DNA from: CAZVEE01 sp964625525
GTDB taxonomy: Bacteria; Pseudomonadota; Alphaproteobacteria; JAJFIK01
Direction of reading: 5' to 3'
Length of the DNA stretch: 29,064 nucleotides
Assembly: GCA_964625525.1 (NCBI GenBank)
Contig: CAZVEE010000042.1
Location: forward strand, 1 to 29,064
Shown here in pieces: positions 21,092 to 29,064 of the stretch. The translations under genes and the position numbers were made by a program. How positions within the stretch are numbered: the stretch's first letter is position 1; each line of letters opens with the position of its first letter. The notes beneath the pieces were generated by a model. The model was not told the origin of the DNA, made no database searches, and saw only the letters and a list, made by a program, of their open reading frames with translations.

Positions 21092-21957
21092 CCACCCCAC
21101 CCGATCTCGCGCCCCTGTCGGCGATCATTCTCGATCCCGTTCTGCGCCGCGCCTTTGAAGAAGATCTGGGCCGTGCCGGTGATCTGACCACGGATAGCGT
21201 CATTCCGGCCGATGCCCGCGCCGCCGCCCGCGCCGTGGCCCGCCGCCCGGGCCGCGTGGCCGGAGCCGATATCGCCGCGCGCGCCTTCCATTTGATCGAT
21301 CCAGACCTCAGCGTTCACATTCAGTGCCGGGACGGGATGGCGGTTGTCCCTGGCGAAACGATCTTGCGGGTAGACGGGCCGGCCCGCGCTTTGCTCACGG
21401 GCGAGCGGGTCGCCCTCAACATGCTCGGCCATCTCAGCGGCATTGCCACCGCCACTGCCGCACTCGTCGCCGCAGTCGAGGGAACCAAGGCCAAGATCGT
21501 CTGTACGCGCAAGACCACACCGGGCTTGCGTGCTTTGGAAAAATTCGCCGTGCGCGCAGGCGGCGGCCAGAACCACCGCTTCGGTCTGGATGACGGTATT
21601 CTGATTAAGGACAATCACATCGCCATCGCCGGTGACATCGCCACGGCCGTCGCCCGCGCTCGCGCCCAGATGGGCCATATGGTGCATGTGGAGGTGGAAA
21701 CCGACACGCTGGAGCAGGTTGAGGCCGCCGTCATTGCCGGTGCCGATACCATCCTGCTCGACAATATGACCCCAGAGCAATTGCGCGCCGCGATCGCACT
21801 CATTGATGGGCGCGCCCTTGCTGAAGCCTCCGGCGGTGTGACCGTGGAGAGTGCCGCCGCCATCGCCGCCACGGGCGTTGACCTCATTTCCAGCGGCGCC
21901 ATAACCCATAGCGCCCCAACCCTCGACATTGGCCTCGATTTTGACGGGGGCGCCTAG
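21088..21957 (+). CDS. nadC: Nicotinate-nucleotide pyrophosphorylase (quinolinate phosphoribosyltransferase)
   Basis: 289 aa. Converts quinolinate and PRPP to nicotinate mononucleotide, the third step of the pathway. Typical motifs are EDLGRAGDLTTDSVIP, ALLTGERVALNMLGHLSGIAT, the active-site segment CTRKTTPGLRALEK, RFGLDDGILIKDNHI, and VEVETDTLEQ with DNMTPEQ in the barrel. It starts within the nadB stop (ATGA), showing translational coupling. It ends three bases before the stop codon of the convergent MeaB-like gene, so no separate terminator fits between them. Confidence 0.96.
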   Translation: MTTPPDLAPLSAIILDPVLRRAFEEDLGRAGDLTTDSVIPADARAAARAVARRPGRVAGADIAARAFHLIDPDLSVHIQCRDGMAVVPGETILRVDGPARALLTGERVALNMLGHLSGIATATAALVAAVEGTKAKIVCTRKTTPGLRALEKFAVRAGGGQNHRFGLDDGILIKDNHIAIAGDIATAVARARAQMGHMVHVEVETDTLEQVEAAVIAGADTILLDNMTPEQLRAAIALIDGRALAEASGGVTVESAAAIAATGVDLISSGAITHSAPTLDIGLDFDGGA

Positions 21958-21960
21958 CCC

Positions 21961-22908
21961 CTAGCGTACTCGCAAGGCCTCGGCCACCGCCCGGGCCGCC
22001 GCGAAAGGCGACACGCCCGGGGTCAGGGTCAGCAGCCGTCCCGGCAGGCCTTCGGCACGGGCCACGCCCTCGCGCCCAAAGCGCTCACGCACCATTTGCC
22101 GCAACAGGATCTGCGCCTGCGCATGCCGGCGCCGGGTCAACCGACCATCCTCTCGCGCCCACGAGGCATGCTCTTCCACCGCCGCTTGCAAGTGATCCAG
22201 GCCCTGACCCGTCTGAACGGAAATGGTCAGCACACGCGCATCCCACGTCTGCGTTGACCGCGCCACCAGGCCCAAGGCCCCTTCCAGATCGGCACGGGCC
22301 CGGTCCGCCACCGCTCCCATATCGGCTTTGGTCACCAGCGCGATATCCGGCACTTCCATAATGCCCGCCTTCATGAACTGCAGCGCGTCACCCGAGGCCG
22401 GTTGCACACAGAACACCACCGTGTCCGCCAAATCCGCGATTTCGGTTTCCGATTGACCCACACCGACCGTTTCCACGATCACCCGGTCATAGACCGCCCG
22501 CAAAATCACCGCTGCCGCGAAGGTGATGTCGGCCAGCCCGCCGAGCCGATCCCGCGCCGCCATAGACCGGATGAACACGTGTGGGTCATCCGGGTCCGTT
22601 GCAATGCGCGTGCGATCCCCCAACAGCGCCCCGCCAGTGCGACGCGAGGACGGGTCCACAGCAATCACGGCAACCGACCGCCCCACCCCGCGCCAGTCTT
22701 TCACCAGTGCACTGATCAAGCTGGATTTACCCACCCCCGGCGGCCCGGTGATTCCCAGCACATGCCCGCTTTGCTGCGCCCATGCCCAATCGAGCAGCCG
22801 TCCGAGCGCGGGGTCATCCGCATGGGTCTCAAGAGCCGCCAAGGCGCGCGCCACCGCGGCCTTCGCACCGCAGCTCACCTCATCGGATGTCGGCACAGGC
22901 ATGATCAT
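21961..22908 (-). CDS. MeaB/ArgK-like GTPase, second paralogue
   Basis: 315-aa P-loop GTPase of the MeaB/MMAA family. Walker A GPPGVGKS is at 55-62. VIAVDPSSRRTGGALLGDRTR and VETVGVGQSETEIADLAD are family hallmarks, and the base-recognition motif is TKAD. It differs from the canonical copy at 1-540: the stretch after G3 reads FCVQPASGDALQFMKAGIMEVPDIALVTKAD instead of the PGAGEELQGIKKGI type. A different client enzyme is therefore possible. The start codon is 9 nt after the ppdK stop, with GAGG in between, so it is the last gene of the glyQ-glyS-ppdK operon. ATG 22902 is an alternative start. Confidence 0.9.
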   Translation of the reverse strand: MIMPVPTSDEVSCGAKAAVARALAALETHADDPALGRLLDWAWAQQSGHVLGITGPPGVGKSSLISALVKDWRGVGRSVAVIAVDPSSRRTGGALLGDRTRIATDPDDPHVFIRSMAARDRLGGLADITFAAAVILRAVYDRVIVETVGVGQSETEIADLADTVVFCVQPASGDALQFMKAGIMEVPDIALVTKADMGAVADRARADLEGALGLVARSTQTWDARVLTISVQTGQGLDHLQAAVEEHASWAREDGRLTRRRHAQAQILLRQMVRERFGREGVARAEGLPGRLLTLTPGVSPFAAARAVAEALRVR

Positions 22909-22917
22909 TACGCCGCC

Positions 22918-25584
22918 TCACACGCCGCCATTATGGCGCGCTTGCGCCGCCGCCAGCCGCGCAATCGGCACCCGGAACGGCGAGCAGGACACATAATCCA
23001 GGCCCAGGGTCTCGCAATAATCAATGGAAGAGGGGTCCCCGCCATGCTCCCCGCAGATCCCCACTTTCAGTGACGGCCGTGTCGCCCGCCCCCGCTCCGC
23101 CCCCAAACGCACCAGTTCGCCCACGCCATGGCGATCTAACGAGACAAACGGATCTGTGCTGAGGATCCCGCCACCCATATAGGTGTTCAGGAACCGCGCG
23201 GAGTCATCGCGGCTGATCCCATAGGTCGTCTGGGTCAGGTCATTGGTGCCGAAACTGAAGAAATCGGCTGAGGTGGCAATGTCTCCGGCACACAGCGCCG
23301 CACGGGGCAGTTCAATCATGGTCCCAACGAGATACTCGACTTTCCGTCCGCGCTCGGCTTCTACCGCATCAGACACCGCATCAATCCGGTCTTTGATGAA
23401 ATCGAATTCCGACCGCATGGCCACCAACGGCACCATAATTTCCGGGATCACCGGCTCGCCGGTGCGATCAGAGGCGTCGAGCGCGGCCTCCAAAATGGCG
23501 CGCACCTGCATTTCGTAGATTTCGGGGTAAGAAATCCCCAAGCGGCAGCCGCGATGGCCCAGCATCGGGTTCACTTCCCGCAAATCCGCCACCCGCGCCC
23601 GCAGCCGCGCCCGATCCACATTCAGCGCCGCCGCCACATCGTCGATATCCGCGTCCCCATGGGGTAAAAACTCATGCAGCGGCGGATCAAGCAGGCGCAC
23701 AGTCACCGGCAGGCCGCTCATAATCACGAACAACTCGGTAAAGTCTTTGAGCTGCATGGGCAAGAGCTTGGCAAGTGCCGCGCGCCGCCCCTGCTCGTCT
23801 TCGGCAAAGATCATTTCGCGCACCGCCAGGATGCGGTCCGTTTCGAAGAACATATGTTCCGTCCGGCACAGGCCGATGCCTTCCGCGCCAAAATCCCGCG
23901 CCACGCGAGCATCATCCGGCGTCTCGGCATTGGCGCGCACGCGCAAGCGCCGCATGCCGTCCGCCCACTGCATAATCGTGGCAAAGTCCCCGGACAATTC
24001 GGGTTGGATCGTGGGTACTGTGCCCCGCATCACCTCGCCCGTGCCGCCATCTATGGTGATGATATCGCCTTTGCGGATGACAGCCGGCCCCACAGTCACC
24101 TGCTGCTGCTCGTAGTCGATGCGCAGATCACCGGCACCGGATACGCAGGGCCGCCCCATGCCGCGCGCCACCACGGCGGCGTGGCTGGTCATCCCGCCGC
24201 GTGCGGTGAGAATACCCCGCGCGGCATGCATCCCGTGAATATCTTCCGGGCTCGTTTCCGTCCGCACCAGGATGACCGCGGTTCCCTGTTGTGACAGAGC
24301 CTCGGCTTCTTCCGCCAGGAACACAACCTGGCCCGATGCGGCACCGGGCGAGGCCGGCAGCCCACGTGCAATCACTTCCCGGTCCGCACTCGGATCAAGG
24401 CTGGGATGCAGCAATTGGTCAAGAGAATTGGGTTCGATGCGCGCGACCGCTTCGTCCCGTGTGATGACGCCCGCCTCACACAAGTCCACGGCGATTTTCA
24501 GCGCCGCCTTCGCCGTGCGCTTACCGCTGCGGGTTTGCAGCATCCACAGCTTGCCTTTTTCCACTGTGAATTCAATGTCTTGCATGTCCCGGTAGTGGCT
24601 TTCCAGCTTGGCGTTTACGTCCACGAGCTGGTTGAACACCGCTGGCATGCTTTCTTCCATGGACGCAAGATGCGAACCAGCCTCCTCGCGCGCAAGGCGG
24701 GTCAGGCTTTGTGGCGTGCGGATGCCGGCCACCACATCTTCGCCCTGGGCATTGATCAAAAACTCTCCATAGAGAGCATCATCGCCCGTGGAGGGATTGC
24801 GGGTGAAGGCGACGCCCGTTGCGCTGTCATCCCCCATGTTCCCGAACACCATGGCCTGGATATTCACGGCCGTCCCCCATTGCTCCGGGATGTCATGGAG
24901 ACGGCGATAAGTGATGGCGCGGGCATTCATCCAGGAGCCGAACACGGCCCCGATCGCCCCCCAAAGCTGTTCTTCCGGGTCTTGCGGAAAAGGTCGGCCC
25001 AATTCATCCTGTACGAGCTTTTTATAAGCTTCAACCAGGGTTTTCAGGTCATCCGCATCCAAATCGGTATCCTGGGTCACGCCTTTGGCGGCCTTGATGT
25101 CGTCCAGCACATCCTCAAAGGCATGGTGATCAACACCCAGGACCACATCGCCATACATCTGCATAAAGCGACGATAGGAATCCAGAGCGAAGCGCTCATC
25201 GCCCGACAGGCGCGCCAATCCCTGCACGGTCTCGTCGTTCAGCCCCAGATTGAGGACCGTATCCATCATCCCTGGCATGGACACCCGCGAGCCGGAGCGC
25301 ACGGACACGAGCAGCGGACGGGCGGCTTCTCCAAAGCCCCGGTCCACCACGTCCCCCACATGGGCGAGCGCGGTGGCGACCTGGTCACGTAAGCCATCTG
25401 GGTACTGACGGTGATTGTCGTAAAAGGCGGTGCAGACCTCGGTGGTAATCGTAAACCCTGGGGGCACGGGCAGCCCCAGATTGCTCATTTCCGCCAGGTT
25501 GGCGCCTTTACCGCCCAGCAGATCTTTCATGGTGGCGGCGCCATCGGCCGTTCCGCCGCCGAATCTGTAGACCCATTGCGCCAT
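22918..25584 (-). CDS. ppdK: Pyruvate, phosphate dikinase
   Basis: 888 aa, full length for bacterial PPDK. Reversibly converts pyruvate, ATP and phosphate to PEP, AMP and PPi. The N-terminal nucleotide-binding part has GGKGANLAEMSNLGLPVPPGF and SVRSGSRVSMPGMMDTVLNLG. The swivelling domain carries phospho-His468 in GGMTSHAAVVARGMG. The C-terminal PEP/pyruvate barrel has RTEHMFF and catalytic Cys844 in GICGEHGG. Both catalytic residues sit 13 positions later than in the Clostridium symbiosum enzyme (His455, Cys831). GGAGG precedes the ATG. The gene lies 39 bp after glyS. No PPDK regulatory protein gene is present in the window. Confidence 0.97.
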   Translation of the reverse strand: MAQWVYRFGGGTADGAATMKDLLGGKGANLAEMSNLGLPVPPGFTITTEVCTAFYDNHRQYPDGLRDQVATALAHVGDVVDRGFGEAARPLLVSVRSGSRVSMPGMMDTVLNLGLNDETVQGLARLSGDERFALDSYRRFMQMYGDVVLGVDHHAFEDVLDDIKAAKGVTQDTDLDADDLKTLVEAYKKLVQDELGRPFPQDPEEQLWGAIGAVFGSWMNARAITYRRLHDIPEQWGTAVNIQAMVFGNMGDDSATGVAFTRNPSTGDDALYGEFLINAQGEDVVAGIRTPQSLTRLAREEAGSHLASMEESMPAVFNQLVDVNAKLESHYRDMQDIEFTVEKGKLWMLQTRSGKRTAKAALKIAVDLCEAGVITRDEAVARIEPNSLDQLLHPSLDPSADREVIARGLPASPGAASGQVVFLAEEAEALSQQGTAVILVRTETSPEDIHGMHAARGILTARGGMTSHAAVVARGMGRPCVSGAGDLRIDYEQQQVTVGPAVIRKGDIITIDGGTGEVMRGTVPTIQPELSGDFATIMQWADGMRRLRVRANAETPDDARVARDFGAEGIGLCRTEHMFFETDRILAVREMIFAEDEQGRRAALAKLLPMQLKDFTELFVIMSGLPVTVRLLDPPLHEFLPHGDADIDDVAAALNVDRARLRARVADLREVNPMLGHRGCRLGISYPEIYEMQVRAILEAALDASDRTGEPVIPEIMVPLVAMRSEFDFIKDRIDAVSDAVEAERGRKVEYLVGTMIELPRAALCAGDIATSADFFSFGTNDLTQTTYGISRDDSARFLNTYMGGGILSTDPFVSLDRHGVGELVRLGAERGRATRPSLKVGICGEHGGDPSSIDYCETLGLDYVSCSPFRVPIARLAAAQARHNGGV

Positions 25585-25623
25585 ATCAGTCCTCCACGGA
25601 GACAGCGATCAGCGTGCGCCCGA

Positions 25624-27699
25624 TCAGCCGTCGATTTTCGAGAAGTCCGCCACATCCGCCACGCTGGCACGGATTTGGGACAACAGTTTCAGGCGGTTGC
25701 CCCGTACATCTGCCTCATCGGCATTCACGGTGACCGTGTCGAAGAAGGCGTCAACGGGGGCGCGCAGCGGCGCAAGGGCGGCCATGGCGGCGGTGAAATC
25801 TTCGGCCTCCACAGCCATTGCGGCGGCTTTACGCGCGGTATCGATACGCTCGAACAGGATGGTCTCCTCCTCAAGCACAAAAAGCGCGGGGTCCGGCGCA
25901 TCGTCATAGGACGTGCTGTCCTTCTTTTCCTCAATGCGCAGAATGTTGGCCGCCCGCTTGTAACCCGCTAGCAGATTGGCACCGTCTTCCGTATCGAGAA
26001 AATCTTTCAGTGCCGCAACCCGATCCGTGATCAACACCAGATCATCCTGGCCGGGGAGCGCGAAGACCGCGTCCACCAGATCATGACGGGCCCCCTCTTC
26101 GCGCAGATGCACTTTCATCCGATCCCCGAAAAAGGTTAGCAGATCGCCAGCCAGATCCCCCTGCTCCATCGTATCGCCCAGATGGGCCGCATGATGGCCG
26201 AAGCCCGCCTTAAACCACTCGGTCAAGGACAGGCGCAGACGGGTTTCCAGCACGATGCGGATGATGCCCAGTGCTGCCCGGCGCAGGGCGAACGGATCTT
26301 TGGAGCCGGTCGGCTTGTCACCGATGGCCCAGAACCCGGTCAGCGCATCAAACTTGTCGGCAAGCGCCACCGCCATAGCGATGGGCTGGTCCGGACACCG
26401 ATCATTGGGGCCTTGCGGGGCGTAGTGGTCGCGAATGGCATCGGCCACATGGGCCGTCGTGCCATCGGCCAGCGCGTAGTACCGCCCCATCAGGCCCTGA
26501 AGCTCTGGGAACTCATAGACCATGCCGGTCACCAGATCGGCCTTGGCCAGACGCGCGGCCTCTTCGGCTTGTGCCGGATCGGCGTCAAGCGGCTTGGCCA
26601 GCGCGGCAGAGAGCGCGGCCAGGCGCTCTACCTTTTGCGCCACCGTTCCCAGGCGCGCATGAAACACCACATCGGCAAGCTTGGGCAGCCGCTCGACCAG
26701 CGGCGCCTTACGGTCCTGGTCCCAGAAGAATTTCGCATCCGACAGACGCGCCCGCAGCACCCGCTCGTTCCCTTGAACGATCCGTGTGCCGCCGTCTTCG
26801 GCCACCAGGTTCGACACGACAATGAAACGCGGTGCCAGGCGCCCGGTTTGAGGGTCGCGCACCGAGAAATACTTCTGATGCCCGCGCATGGCGCTGGTCA
26901 GCACCTCGTCGGGCAAAGCCAGAAAGCTCTCGTCGAACCGACCCATAAGGACCACCGGCCATTCCACAAGGCCGGCGACTTCAGTCAGCAGGCCTGGATC
27001 CTCGACCAATTCAAACGCCTCTGACGCCACCAAATCGCGCGCGTCCCGGTCAATCACCTGGCGCCGCTCGGCTGCGTCGAGAACCACATGCGCCTTGGTC
27101 ATGGCGGCGCGATAGTCTTGGAACGTCGTGACCTGCACGGGCGTGGCGCCCATGAAGCGGTGGCCTATGGTCTCATTGGTGCTTGCGATGCCATCCACCT
27201 CGAAAGGAACAACCGCGCCATCGAAGACGCAAAGGATGCGATGCAAAGGGCGAACCCAACGCAGTTTGCCAGCACCCCACCGCATGCTTTTGGGCCAGTG
27301 AAACCCGCGCACCAGAGCCGGCACAATCTCGGCCAGAACCTCCGGTGTCGGACGACCGTCCCGCTCGATCACGGCGAAGTAAGTTTCGCCCTTGCCCGTG
27401 TCGCGCTTTTCTACCTGGTCCAGAGTCAGTCCGGTGGAGCGCAGGAAACCGTCAATGGCGGCTTGGGGCGCCCCCACTTTCGGGCCTTTACGCTCCTCGC
27501 GCAGGTCCGGCTGGCGGGGCGCCAGATCCTCGATCACCGCCACCAATCGGCGCGGTGTGGACACCGTCTTGATCGAGGGTTTGCCATAGCCCGCTTCGCT
27601 CAGATGCTGGCTCAGGAGACGGGCCAATTCGGCCTCCGCCCCGGCTTGCATGCGCGCGGGAATTTCCTCGCTGAACAATTCCAGGAGTAACTCAGCCAT
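25624..27699 (-). CDS. glyS: Glycyl-tRNA synthetase beta subunit
   Basis: 691 aa. Beta subunit of the alpha2-beta2 glycyl-tRNA synthetase, which supplies tRNA recognition. It begins with the canonical MAELLLELFSEEIPARMQ, and contains ALPDEVLTSAMRGHQKYFS and RVLRARLSDAKFFWDQD. The C-terminal DALR-like anticodon-binding region holds PDPALFVLEEE, and the protein closes with VNADEADVRGNRLKLL. ATG 27699 is chosen because AAAGGAGGG precedes it and the family N-terminus starts there; the frame is open to 27750 inside glyQ. It overlaps the 3' end of glyQ by 8 nt, consistent with coupled, balanced subunit synthesis. Confidence 0.96.
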   Translation of the reverse strand: MAELLLELFSEEIPARMQAGAEAELARLLSQHLSEAGYGKPSIKTVSTPRRLVAVIEDLAPRQPDLREERKGPKVGAPQAAIDGFLRSTGLTLDQVEKRDTGKGETYFAVIERDGRPTPEVLAEIVPALVRGFHWPKSMRWGAGKLRWVRPLHRILCVFDGAVVPFEVDGIASTNETIGHRFMGATPVQVTTFQDYRAAMTKAHVVLDAAERRQVIDRDARDLVASEAFELVEDPGLLTEVAGLVEWPVVLMGRFDESFLALPDEVLTSAMRGHQKYFSVRDPQTGRLAPRFIVVSNLVAEDGGTRIVQGNERVLRARLSDAKFFWDQDRKAPLVERLPKLADVVFHARLGTVAQKVERLAALSAALAKPLDADPAQAEEAARLAKADLVTGMVYEFPELQGLMGRYYALADGTTAHVADAIRDHYAPQGPNDRCPDQPIAMAVALADKFDALTGFWAIGDKPTGSKDPFALRRAALGIIRIVLETRLRLSLTEWFKAGFGHHAAHLGDTMEQGDLAGDLLTFFGDRMKVHLREEGARHDLVDAVFALPGQDDLVLITDRVAALKDFLDTEDGANLLAGYKRAANILRIEEKKDSTSYDDAPDPALFVLEEETILFERIDTARKAAAMAVEAEDFTAAMAALAPLRAPVDAFFDTVTVNADEADVRGNRLKLLSQIRASVADVADFSKIDG

Positions 27700-28711
27700 G
27701 GGTGAGCCCTCCTTTGGGTGCCGGATGTTCAGATTCCGCCAGCGCCTCATTCACCACACCGCCCAGGCCCGCGCCCGGGATGCGCCCTTGCGGGCTCTCA
27801 AGCCAGCCTTCGGCACAGCCCTTGGCCAGCGTGCGCACCCGGCCGATATACGCCTGGCGTTCGGTCACCGAAATCACGCCGCGCGCGTCCAGCAGATTGA
27901 ACAGGTGGCTCGCCTTGATGCATTGGTCATAGGCCGGCAGGGTCAGCTTTTGCTCAAGCAGATGCGCACAAGCAGCCTCAGCTTCCGTGAACTGACGGAA
28001 TAACACGTCAGTGTCGGCATGTTCGAAGTTGTAAGCGGAAAACTCGCGTTCGGACTGATGATAAACATCGCCCCAGGTCACGCCCTCGCCATTGAAATCA
28101 AGGTCGTAGCCATTGTCGATGCCCTGCACATACATGGCCAGGCGTTCCAGCCCGTAGGTCAGCTCGCCCGACACCGGGTCGCAGTCGAAGCCACCTACCT
28201 GCTGAAAATAGGTGAACTGAGTAACTTCCATGCCATCGCACCAGACTTCCCAGCCCAAGCCCCAGGCGCCGAGCGTTGGGCTTTCCCAATCATCCTCCAC
28301 AAAGCGGATGTCATGATTGGCCGGGTCAATGCCGAGCGCCACCAGGCTTTGCAGGTAAAGGTCCTGCAAATTGTCTGGCGACGGCTTCAAGATCACCTGG
28401 AACTGATAATAGTGCTGAAAGCGGTTGGGGTTCTCGCCATAGCGCCCGTCGGTGGGGCGACGGCACGGTTGCACATAGGCCGCGCGCCAGGGCTTGGGGC
28501 CGAGCGAGCGCAAGGTGGTCGCCGGGTGAAACGTGCCCGCGCCCATTTCCAAATCATAGGGTTGCAGAATGACACAGCCCTGCGCCGCCCAAAACTGCTG
28601 CAAGGTCATGATCAGGCCCTGGAAGGAACGGTCGGGCCGGGATGCGCCAGAAGACGGGGTCTTGTCCATGGCGTGCGCGTCGGGCGGCGTCAGCGCCCCT
28701 TTGCCAGTCAT
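27692..28711 (-). CDS. glyQ: Glycyl-tRNA synthetase alpha subunit
   Basis: 339 aa from the first ATG. Catalytic class II subunit of bacterial heterotetrameric glycyl-tRNA synthetase, forming glycyl-adenylate and charging tRNA-Gly. Very high similarity to E. coli GlyQ is evident in RSFQGLIMTLQQFWAAQGC, CRRPTDGRYGENPNR, HYYQFQVILKPSP, LGAWGLGWEVWCDGMEVTQ and FTYFQQVGG. The family core starts at RSFQGLI (residue 28), so the real start could be ATG 28711 or ATG 28669 (residue 15); neither has a strong ribosome binding site. It is the first gene of the glyQ-glyS-ppdK-GTPase operon. Confidence 0.96.
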   Translation of the reverse strand: MTGKGALTPPDAHAMDKTPSSGASRPDRSFQGLIMTLQQFWAAQGCVILQPYDLEMGAGTFHPATTLRSLGPKPWRAAYVQPCRRPTDGRYGENPNRFQHYYQFQVILKPSPDNLQDLYLQSLVALGIDPANHDIRFVEDDWESPTLGAWGLGWEVWCDGMEVTQFTYFQQVGGFDCDPVSGELTYGLERLAMYVQGIDNGYDLDFNGEGVTWGDVYHQSEREFSAYNFEHADTDVLFRQFTEAEAACAHLLEQKLTLPAYDQCIKASHLFNLLDARGVISVTERQAYIGRVRTLAKGCAEGWLESPQGRIPGAGLGGVVNEALAESEHPAPKGGLTHG

Positions 28712-28851
28712 GCCGTGTCACTCGAATGCGGGCCCCGACGCGCGAAAGGCCGGGGCGGGTGAATTGTCGCCATGCAAGACGCGACTCGCACGGCCGGCGC
28801 GCGAGGTTTCCTGCACCGCAGCGCGGACCCTAGCGGGGGGTCCGAAGCGGG

Positions 28852-29064
28852 TCAATGGGGCCGGCCGGCGCCCGGGGCTGGGCCGAACGGGCAGTCACCG
28901 CGACCGCAGCCCGAGGTCATGCTTTGCGGCCGGAAGGTCTGGCAGACGGGGCATTCACGCATGTCTTCCACCGGCCGCGCCTGAGCGGACTGGCGCGCCG
29001 TGCTTCCGTGCGAGCCTTGGCCGTGGCTGTGCTGGCCGTGACCACTTCGGCCCTGACCACTTCG
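28852..29064 (-). CDS. C-terminus of an unknown Gly/His-rich protein with a CX2C-X11-CX4C motif (5' truncated by window edge)
   Basis: The minus-strand frame is open from the window edge for 70 residues to TGA at 28852-28854. It opens with four imperfect pentads (RSGQG, RSGHG, QHSHG, QGSHG). After a short linker come two cysteine pairs, ECPVCQTF and GCGRGDCPF, spaced CX2C-X11-CX4C, then a Pro/Gly/Ala tail ending RPH. Four cysteines and several histidines suggest zinc or other metal binding. The family is not recognised. A plus-strand frame over the same bases (28772-28984) lacks such order. The protein is encoded just upstream of glyQ on the same strand, with a 140-bp gap in which I see no gene. 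Confidence 0.6.
   Translation of the reverse strand, partial: RSGQGRSGHGQHSHGQGSHGSTARQSAQARPVEDMRECPVCQTFRPQSMTSGCGRGDCPFGPAPGAGRPH
29005..29064 (-). repeat. Imperfect 15-bp tandem repeats encoding Gly/His pentads
   Basis: Reading the minus strand from the window edge, four 15-base units follow each other; the first two are CGAAGTGGTCAGGGC and CGAAGTGGTCACGGC, differing at one base. The third and fourth are diverged. Units encode x-S-G/H-x-G-like pentads. The array probably continues beyond the window. Confidence 0.6.

Noticed and set aside
24406..25392. 328-aa plus-strand frame
   Set aside because: Antisense to ppdK, which is full length and has all catalytic motifs.
26182..27024. 280-aa plus-strand frame
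   Set aside because: Antisense to glyS; shadow composition.
28772..28984. 70-aa plus-strand frame
   Set aside because: The minus-strand frame over the same bases has ordered pentads and a four-cysteine motif and continues out of the window; the plus frame shows nothing.

Overview
The window is a gene-dense, high-GC stretch of a bacterial chromosome, almost certainly from an alphaproteobacterium. The marker genes support this: a Usg-type protein, a TIGR02301 family protein, a Nudix-related NAD regulator (NrtR type) next to nadABC, and a glyQ-glyS-ppdK run. A Caulobacterales/Maricaulales-like host is my best guess, from family resemblance only. I found no tRNA, rRNA, CRISPR array, insertion sequence or phage gene. 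Both window edges cut a gene.

Left part (1-7.8 kb). The C-terminal half of a MeaB GTPase overlaps a Nudix hydrolase. A convergent small, low-complexity basic protein, an SDR oxidoreductase, a secreted TIGR02301 protein and a small hypothetical follow. On the minus strand lie a ThDP-dependent (acetolactate synthase-like) enzyme and a LysE-type exporter. A ~430-bp non-coding stretch then leads to usg, followed by a 467-aa membrane protein of unknown family with visibly lower GC.

Middle (7.8-15.5 kb). Dihydroorotase (minus) diverges from ygfZ-tag. A FabH-like ketosynthase has its own sigma70-like promoter and converges on a universal stress protein through two hairpins. An FNR/FixK-type palindrome lies upstream of the stress protein gene. 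A Lon-family protease with a degenerate Walker A follows.

NAD region (15.7-22 kb). HD hydrolase, tyrosine-phosphatase-like protein, NrtR-like regulator and nadA-nadB-nadC all read rightward. The 146-bp nrtR-nadA gap is AT-rich. It holds a promoter-like element, a terminator-like hairpin and two mutually exclusive short helices around the nadA ribosome binding site and start codon. This is the most interesting regulatory signal in the window.

Right part (22-29 kb). A minus-strand operon runs glyQ, glyS (8-nt overlap), ppdK, then a second MeaB/ArgK-like GTPase. At the very end is the C-terminus of a minus-strand protein with Gly/His-rich pentad repeats and a four-cysteine motif.

No wholly new system is obvious. 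Most genes are housekeeping, and the novelty candidates are the nadA leader, the HD/PTP/NrtR association, the orphan membrane protein and the edge-truncated Cys/His protein.
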